Position numbers and translations under genes: made by a program
In this document: in pieces, positions 58,590 to 64,000 of the stretch
Layout: every line of letters starts with the position of its first letter
Numbering within the stretch: position 1 is the stretch's first letter
NCBI GenBank assembly: GCA_044464485.1
Contig: JBIQLG010000010.1
Span: 1-64,000, forward strand
Source of the DNA: Terrimesophilobacter sp044464485
GTDB lineage: Bacteria > Actinomycetota > Actinomycetes > Actinomycetales > Microbacteriaceae
DNA length: 64,000 nucleotides
Direction: 5' to 3'
The notes under the pieces: generated by a model
What the model was told of the DNA's origin: nothing
The model's input: the letters and a program-made list of their open reading frames with translations, nothing else
Database searches by the model: none

Positions 58590-58801
58590 GTCCGTCTCGA
58601 AGGGGGATCGCGTAGCGATCAACTCGAAGGGAACGCGCCGTCTGCGACGGCGACAGGCGTAGCGCGAAGCGCGCCGCGATGGCCTGGCCGACTCCGCCCC
58701 AACCATGACGGCCATTGTTTCTCATGCCGCCGAACGTTCGCCGGCATAAGCTACACACCGCGTCATGGTCAAACTCCTCTGGAGGGCTAACGTTGCCCTG
58801 C

Positions 58802-58851
58802 GTCGCTCCGACTCGCTATACCCCCCGATAGCGGGTATGGCGTGCAGCGAC
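58802..58851 (+). promoter_or_regulatory. Compound hairpin upstream of the pilus operon
   Basis: Nested complementary blocks GTCGCT/AGCGAC, CGC/GCG and ATACCC/GGGTAT form one interrupted stem with a nine-base loop, 97 bases before the PilB gene. It could be a transcription attenuator or a leader structure. No known riboswitch pattern was recognised. Confidence 0.35.
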
Positions 58852-58947
58852 ACGGCAAGTTAGATTTGCAATTCGACGCCAATATTCTCTTGCACCCGAA
58901 GTAAGCGAAGTGGCGTCGTCGGGGGAACAACTTTAGGGGGGAGTTCC

Positions 58948-60618
58948 GTGGCTTCATTGACTGAGATTCTGATCTTGCGTGGCGTCATGCCGATCGAGAG
59001 TCTTGACACAATGCCCGGTGGCTGGGGCGAGGAAGAAGTTTCCGTTCGCGCCCTCATCGACCAGGGCGTACTTACAGAAGCTCAGGTAGCATCCGCGCGC
59101 GCGGCCCAGGCGGGTCTGCCCTTCGTGGAACTACTGGAATACCCGGTCGATCGCACTGCAGTATCTCTTGTCGCGGCATCGCTGTGCCGTCGTCACGAAG
59201 TGTTGCCGATTGCCATGAGTGAGGACTCCCTAACTCTTGCCATGGTAGACCCAGGGAACGTCTTCGCCATAGACGACGTGCGTGCAGCCACGCGACTTCA
59301 GATCCATCTTGTTGTTGCCGAGCGCAGCGACCTGATCAGTGCGATCGACCGCTTCCACCGTGCGGATGGTGAACTCAGCGACCTTACCTCCGAACTCGAG
59401 GAGGAGAGCGCGGGCACTGATCTTGCGCTCGCCGGTCAGCAGGAGGCGCAGCAGGACGATGCGCCCATCGTACGATTTGTGAACCTGCTCATCAGCCAGG
59501 CGATTCAGGACCGGGCATCCGACATCCACATCGAGCCGGCCGAACGCCAGATGAACGTTCGCTATCGCATTGACGGCGTTTTGCACGAAATGCAGCAGGC
59601 GCCGAAGGCCATTCAGAACGGTGTCATTTCCAGGCTCAAAATCATGAGCGACATCGACATTGCCGAGCGGCGCAAACCGCAGGACGGCCGCATGTCGGTG
59701 AGTCACGGCGGTCGCAAGATCGACTTGCGTGTGGCGACCCTTCCCACCGTGTGGGGAGAAAAGGTTGTCATGCGTATTCTCGACAACTCGGAATCGACCA
59801 TGTCGCTGAATGACCTGGCGATGCTCGACTACAACATGACGTCATTCCGCTCGTCGTTCGTCAAACCCTATGGAATGATCCTCGTGACCGGGCCTACCGG
59901 TTCCGGTAAGTCCACGACCCTGTACACGACACTTCACGCGGTAGCGAAACCCGAAATCAACGTCATCACTGTGGAAGACCCGGTCGAATACCGGATGCCG
60001 GGGATCAATCAGGTTCAGGTCAATCCGAAGGCGGGGCTCACCTTCGCCAGCGCCCTGAGATCCATTCTTCGTTCCGACCCGGATGTCGTTCTGATCGGTG
60101 AGATCCGCGATCAGGAGACCGCGCAGATCGCCGTGGAGGCGGCACTTACCGGCCACCTTGTGCTCTCGACACTGCACACCAACGATGCACCGAGTGCGAT
60201 CACTCGATTGACCGAGATGGACATCGAACCGTTCCTGGTGGGCTCCGCTCTGGACTGTGTGGTTGCCCAGAGGCTCGCGCGTCGACTGTGCGATCGCTGC
60301 AAAGAGGCGTACCAGCCCAGCCAGGCCGAGCTCGCGCATTTGCGCGTCGGCTTCGACCCGAGCCAACCGCTTCCCACGCTGTTCCGAACGGTGGGGTGCC
60401 AAACCTGCTCGGGCACCGGTTATCGCGGACGCATCGCGGTTCACGAGGTGATGCTCGTGACGGAAGAAATTGAACGTCTCGCCGTGGAACGAGCTTCGGC
60501 CGCGGAGATCGCACGATTGGCCCAGGCGCAGGGGATGATCCCGCTGCGAATGGATGGCTGGATGAAGGCTCAAATGGGCCTGACGTCCATTGAAGAGATT
60601 TTGCGAGTGGTCGCCTAG
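58948..60618 (+). CDS. pilB: Type IV pilus assembly ATPase PilB (GspE family)
   Basis: A 556-residue ATPase. An N-terminal GspE-II-type domain is followed by the catalytic core: Walker A GPTGSGKSTT near residue 315, Asp box and Walker B in RSILRSDPDVVLIGEIRDQETA, and the His box ALTGHLVLSTLHTND. A tetra-Cys zinc motif (CDRC...CQTC) lies near the C-terminus. It would power pilus polymerisation. GTG 58948 follows AGGGGGGAG. First gene of the pilus operon. Confidence 0.9.
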   Translation: MASLTEILILRGVMPIESLDTMPGGWGEEEVSVRALIDQGVLTEAQVASARAAQAGLPFVELLEYPVDRTAVSLVAASLCRRHEVLPIAMSEDSLTLAMVDPGNVFAIDDVRAATRLQIHLVVAERSDLISAIDRFHRADGELSDLTSELEEESAGTDLALAGQQEAQQDDAPIVRFVNLLISQAIQDRASDIHIEPAERQMNVRYRIDGVLHEMQQAPKAIQNGVISRLKIMSDIDIAERRKPQDGRMSVSHGGRKIDLRVATLPTVWGEKVVMRILDNSESTMSLNDLAMLDYNMTSFRSSFVKPYGMILVTGPTGSGKSTTLYTTLHAVAKPEINVITVEDPVEYRMPGINQVQVNPKAGLTFASALRSILRSDPDVVLIGEIRDQETAQIAVEAALTGHLVLSTLHTNDAPSAITRLTEMDIEPFLVGSALDCVVAQRLARRLCDRCKEAYQPSQAELAHLRVGFDPSQPLPTLFRTVGCQTCSGTGYRGRIAVHEVMLVTEEIERLAVERASAAEIARLAQAQGMIPLRMDGWMKAQMGLTSIEEILRVVA

Positions 60619-60648
60619 CCGGGCGGCAAGGTCCTGAGGGGGAACCTG

Positions 60649-62292
60649 ATGAGCAAGCAAGTACACGAAATTCCCGTGCTGGGAGACGACGAAGGGATTG
60701 GCCCTCGCGTCGGTGCCGGAGTGCCCGCGGGGGCGCCCGGCGTTGTGCCGCCCGTGGCACCGGCGCCATACCAGACTGCACCGCCGCCGGCGATGCCCGG
60801 CGCGCCAGCGCCTCAGACCGCACCGGCCACAGGTGAGCCCGTTCTCGCTCCGCCGGCACCCGCACCCCTTCCGCCTATGCCTCCGCCCGGAGCGCCGCCG
60901 ATGGCAGCCATGCCGCAGCCCGGAGCCGCGCCGGCCGCCCCGCAGGCAACGCCTCCCGTCATTCCAGTGGGTACTTCGGCCACGCCACCCCCACAGCCAG
61001 CCCCACCGGTCGCGGCTCCCGCGCATACGGCGGCCCCGGCAGCGTCGTCACCGTCATTGCTCGCTCCTCCCACGGTGCATGTGGTGGAGCACGATCTGGA
61101 CCCGCTCGGTCGGGTAATGACGGGTTTCACCCCGCATTCGGGTGCGGACGAGGGGCTCATCTCCGCGCTGCAGGAAGTCGTGCGGCTCACGGCATCCGAC
61201 CTTCACGTCACGTCCAATGCGCCGCCGATGCTCCGCATTGATGGCGCGCTGACGCCGGTTGAGGGCTCGCAAGTGTGGGACCGCACTCGAGTCACAAAGG
61301 CCCTGTACAGCATCTTGACGGATGCGCAGCGCGAGACGTTCGAAAAGAACCTCGAACTCGACTTTGCGTTCGCGGTCTCGGAGAGCGCCCGCTTCCGTGT
61401 GAACTTCTACCAGCAGAGGGATGCCGTCGGTGGCGCGTTCCGACTCATCCCTACCGAGATCAAGCCGCTGGAGAGTTTGGGTTTGCCGGACTCCGTTGCG
61501 AAGTTCGCCGAACTCGCGCGAGGCCTCGTGCTGGTCACGGGACCAACGGGCTCGGGTAAGTCGACGACGCTCGCCTCCATCATCGACCTCGTGAACCGGA
61601 CGAGAACCGACCACATCGTTACCGTCGAGGACCCGATCGAGTTCATGCACGGCAACAAGCGCTCGCTCATCAACCAGCGTGAGGTCGGCAGCGACACCCA
61701 CAGCTTCGGTGAAGCGCTCAAGCACGTTTTGCGCCAGGACCCGGATGTGATCCTCATTGGTGAGCTCCGGGACCTCGAAACCATTTCCGTGGCACTGACG
61801 GCGGCAGAAACCGGTCACCTGGTCTTCGCGACCCTGCACACGCAGGATGCGGCGCAGACCGTCGACCGCGTCATCGACGTGTTCCCGCCGCACCAGCAGG
61901 ACCAGGTGCGTGCTCAGCTTGCGGCGACACTTCAGGGTGTCGTCTGTCAGACGCTCGTCAAGGTTGCGAGCGGAAAGGGGCGCGTCGTCGCAACGGAAGT
62001 CATGGTGATCACGCCCGCCATCGCGAACCTTATCCGCGAGGGTAAGACGTATCAGATTCCCACGGCGCTGCAGGCAGGTCGTGAACTGGGCATGTTCACC
62101 ATGGATCAGCACCTCGCCGAACTCGTGGACAAGGGAAAGATCACGCACGCTGCAGCGCTCGAAAAGGCGCACGATGTCGAGGGTATGAAGCGCCTCATCC
62201 ATCGAGCCAACCCCGGCAGCGGGGCTATAGGTCGTCAAATGGCAGATGCTGCCGCCGACTTCGCCGACGGCTTCTCGCAAAGGTCGTTCTGA
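60649..62292 (+). CDS. pilT: Twitching motility ATPase PilT with Pro/Ala-rich extension
   Basis: A 547-residue protein. The C-terminal 360 residues are PilT: Walker A GPTGSGKSTTL near residue 298, LRQDPDVILIGELRD, ETGHLVFATLHTQDAAQTVDRVID, and the retraction hallmark PAIANLIREGKTYQIPTALQAG. The first 150 residues are an extra Pro/Ala/Met-rich low-complexity region, so the protein is much longer than the usual 340-380 residues. It would drive pilus retraction. PilB before it and PilC after it are closely spaced. Confidence 0.9.
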   Translation: MSKQVHEIPVLGDDEGIGPRVGAGVPAGAPGVVPPVAPAPYQTAPPPAMPGAPAPQTAPATGEPVLAPPAPAPLPPMPPPGAPPMAAMPQPGAAPAAPQATPPVIPVGTSATPPPQPAPPVAAPAHTAAPAASSPSLLAPPTVHVVEHDLDPLGRVMTGFTPHSGADEGLISALQEVVRLTASDLHVTSNAPPMLRIDGALTPVEGSQVWDRTRVTKALYSILTDAQRETFEKNLELDFAFAVSESARFRVNFYQQRDAVGGAFRLIPTEIKPLESLGLPDSVAKFAELARGLVLVTGPTGSGKSTTLASIIDLVNRTRTDHIVTVEDPIEFMHGNKRSLINQREVGSDTHSFGEALKHVLRQDPDVILIGELRDLETISVALTAAETGHLVFATLHTQDAAQTVDRVIDVFPPHQQDQVRAQLAATLQGVVCQTLVKVASGKGRVVATEVMVITPAIANLIREGKTYQIPTALQAGRELGMFTMDQHLAELVDKGKITHAAALEKAHDVEGMKRLIHRANPGSGAIGRQMADAAADFADGFSQRSF

Positions 62293-62293
62293 G

Positions 62294-63523
62294 ATGGCGA
62301 CCGCGGCAACATTCGCGTACAAGGGGCGCGACACCGAGGGCAAGCTCGTCAAGGGACGTATTGACGCCATGACCGAGGGCGCGGTCGCCAACCGTCTGCG
62401 CACCATGGGTATCTCGCCCCTGTCGATTCAGGAAGCAGCCGGGGGCACCGGCCTGCAAATGGAGATCAACATCTCGGCGTTCAAACCGAAGGTGAGCCTC
62501 AAGGATCTTGCGATCATGAGCCGTCAAATGGCGACGATGATCACTTCGGGCCTTTCTCTGCTTCGGTGCCTCACGATTCTCACCGAGCAGACCCAGAACA
62601 AGGAACTCAAGCGCATTCTCACAACGATCACGCGCGAGGTGGAAGCCGGCTCGTCCCTGTCTGAGGCGACGTCTCGGCATTCGACCGTGTTCCCGCCGAT
62701 CATGATCAGTCTCATCAGGGCGGGTGAGACCGGCGGATTCCTTGACGATGCCCTGATGTCGGTCGCAAAGAACTTCGAATCCGAGGTCAAGCTGCGCGGC
62801 ACCATCAAGTCGGCCATGACATATCCCGTCATCGTCTTCATCATGGCCATCGTCGCGGTGATCGCAATGCTCCTGTTCATCGTGCCGATCTTCAAGAAGA
62901 TGTTCGAAAGCTTTGGCGGAGAACTGCCGCTGCCCACGATGATTCTCGTGTGGCTGTCGAGCATCATGTGGTGGCTCGTGCCCCTTCTCGTCGTCGCCGG
63001 CATCATTTTCGCCGTGTGGTGGCAGAAGAACAAGAACACCGAGCGCGTGCGCAAAGTCGTGGATCCGCTCAAGCTGAAGATCCCCGTTTTCGGACAACTG
63101 TTCAAGAAGATCGCTATTGCGCGATTCTCGCGAAACTTTTCCAGCATGATGGCCGCGGGCGTACCGATTCTCCAGGTGCTCACGATCGTGGGGGACACCT
63201 CGGGCAACTGGGTCATGGAGAATGCGCTGCGCAAGGTTGCCGAGTCGGTGCGACAGGGCAAGACGGTCGCGGCACCCCTGAGCGAAGAGAAGGTCTTCCC
63301 GTCGATGGTGACGCAAATGATCGCTGTCGGTGAAGATGCCGGAGCGATGGAGCAGATGCTCGGCAAGATCGCGGACTTCTATGACGAAGAGGTGCAATCC
63401 GCAACCGAGCAGCTCACGGCTATGATCGAGCCGCTCATGATCGCGTTCCTCGGCGTCGTGGTCGGCGGAATGATCGTCGCACTGTATCTGCCGATCTTCA
63501 ACATCTTCACGCTCATCAAATGA
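62294..63523 (+). CDS. pilC: Type IV pilus inner-membrane platform protein PilC (GspF family)
   Basis: A 409-residue protein with two T2SSF domains and about three hydrophobic segments (near residues 175-200, 225-250 and 380-405). Typical blocks are FAYKGRDTEGKLVKGRIDA at the start, SRQMATMITSGLSLLRCL and FSRNFSSMMAAGVPILQVL. It starts one base after the pilT stop. It would link the cytoplasmic ATPases to the growing pilus. Confidence 0.92.
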   Translation: MATAATFAYKGRDTEGKLVKGRIDAMTEGAVANRLRTMGISPLSIQEAAGGTGLQMEINISAFKPKVSLKDLAIMSRQMATMITSGLSLLRCLTILTEQTQNKELKRILTTITREVEAGSSLSEATSRHSTVFPPIMISLIRAGETGGFLDDALMSVAKNFESEVKLRGTIKSAMTYPVIVFIMAIVAVIAMLLFIVPIFKKMFESFGGELPLPTMILVWLSSIMWWLVPLLVVAGIIFAVWWQKNKNTERVRKVVDPLKLKIPVFGQLFKKIAIARFSRNFSSMMAAGVPILQVLTIVGDTSGNWVMENALRKVAESVRQGKTVAAPLSEEKVFPSMVTQMIAVGEDAGAMEQMLGKIADFYDEEVQSATEQLTAMIEPLMIAFLGVVVGGMIVALYLPIFNIFTLIK

Positions 63524-63546
63524 CGGCTCAGCGTGTGCCTACAACT

Positions 63547-63578
63547 GGGGGCGTGGAAATGCCGGATGTGCCCCCTTT
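63547..63578 (+). terminator. Possible attenuator between pilC and the prepilin gene
   Basis: GGGGGC (63547-63552) and GCCCCC (63570-63575) flank a 17-base loop and are followed by TTT. A weak intrinsic terminator here could set different expression levels for the assembly genes and the pilin. Confidence 0.35.
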
Positions 63579-63683
63579 GCGGGATTACTACACCTGACGA
63601 TCGGGTACAGCATGTTGTGTGGGGGGTCACAAGCTTTATGGGGGCCCTGTCCTAGTTCCTCAATAACAGACAGGAAGTTGAAA

Positions 63684-64000
63684 ATGTTTCTACGTTTGAA
63701 CAAGGCGCTGAACGATCGGCGCGCGGGCCTTGAGCGCGAAGAGGGCTTCACCCTCATCGAGCTTCTGGTCGTCGTTATCATCATCGGCATTCTCGCTGCC
63801 ATTGCCATCCCGGTGTTCCTGGGTGTGCAGAGCAGCGCGAAGGACAGCGCGGTCAAGGCTGACCTGACGAACCTGAAGACCGCTGCGGTCGCGTACCAGA
63901 CCGACCACTCCGGTAAACTGCCGGCGTCGGTCAGCGACCTCACTACAACAGTGACTATCGATCCCGCAAACTACAAGGTCACACCGGTCTTTAAGGCGTC
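63684..64000 (+). CDS. Type IV prepilin, cut by the window end
   Basis: At least 105 residues are visible. AGGAAG lies seven bases before ATG 63684. A 22-residue charged leader ends in EEGFTLIELLVVVIIIGILAAIA, the class III signal with cleavage between Gly and Phe and Glu at mature position 5. A variable pilin-like domain follows (AKDSAVKADLTNLKTAAVAYQTDHSG), typical of major pilins. Likely the major pilin of the pilus built by PilB, PilT and PilC. Confidence 0.9.
   Translation, partial: MFLRLNKALNDRRAGLEREEGFTLIELLVVVIIIGILAAIAIPVFLGVQSSAKDSAVKADLTNLKTAAVAYQTDHSGKLPASVSDLTTTVTIDPANYKVTPVFKA

Overview
The window looks like chromosomal DNA of a high-GC actinobacterium, most likely a member of the Microbacteriaceae. 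Supporting signs are TTG starts on rpoB and rpoC, PadR/membrane-protein gene pairs, actinobacterial CrcB, CGNR, DUF427 and ComB-like genes, and leaderless-looking promoters. Genus and species cannot be read from the sequence. GC remarks are estimates by eye.

Layout. (1) 1-1.7 kb: hutH on the minus strand, leading into a further minus-strand gene cut by the window edge. (2) 1.7-12 kb: accessory DNA with exported proteins of unknown function, very small membrane proteins, a MerR plus carboxymuconolactone-decarboxylase-like pair, two PadR plus membrane-protein pairs, a lipoprotein, an unknown protein and a YefM/YoeB toxin-antitoxin pair. (3) 12.1-15 kb: an IclR regulator, HutD and an M20-type amidohydrolase, probably the other part of the histidine-utilisation region. 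(4) 15-30.2 kb: a hydroxyproline catabolic locus. It holds a proline racemase-like epimerase, an ornithine-cyclodeaminase-like reductase, an enolase-superfamily enzyme, a GntR regulator, a complete branched-chain-amino-acid-type ABC importer, a three-part FAD/[2Fe-2S] D-hydroxyproline dehydrogenase, a DapA-family deaminase, a second epimerase and an alpha-ketoglutarate semialdehyde (aKGSA) dehydrogenase. Four copies of an inverted repeat (TANTATG-N3-CATATTA and variants) lie at the promoters of this locus and probably are the GntR operators.

(5) 30.2-40.3 kb: an AT-richer catabolic island with a GntR regulator, cupin, ketopantoate-reductase-like protein, amidohydrolase, CaiB-type CoA transferase, MaoC-like hydratase, a 5-dehydro-4-deoxyglucarate-dehydratase-like enzyme and a sugar-type ABC importer without its ATPase. 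It is followed by a broken epimerase remnant and a second aKGSA dehydrogenase. The two dehydrogenase genes share about 1.44 kb that is identical by eye, so the island sits between long direct repeats. Both pathways would be expected to deliver aKGSA, which explains why the island carries its own copy. The island's real substrate is unknown, and it is the best candidate here for an undescribed system.

(6) 42-50.8 kb: housekeeping and accessory genes: a TMEM175-like channel, ComB-like phosphatase, DUF427, CGNR regulator, SprT-like protease, two CrcB fluoride-channel subunits, a sugar dehydrogenase lipoprotein, a spermidine-synthase-like protein, a ureohydrolase and an APC permease. (7) 50.9-58.6 kb: rpoB-rpoC with a clear promoter and terminator. 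(8) 58.9-64 kb: the start of a type IV pilus operon (PilB, PilT, PilC and a prepilin cut by the window end). No tRNA, rRNA, CRISPR array or intact insertion sequence was recognised.
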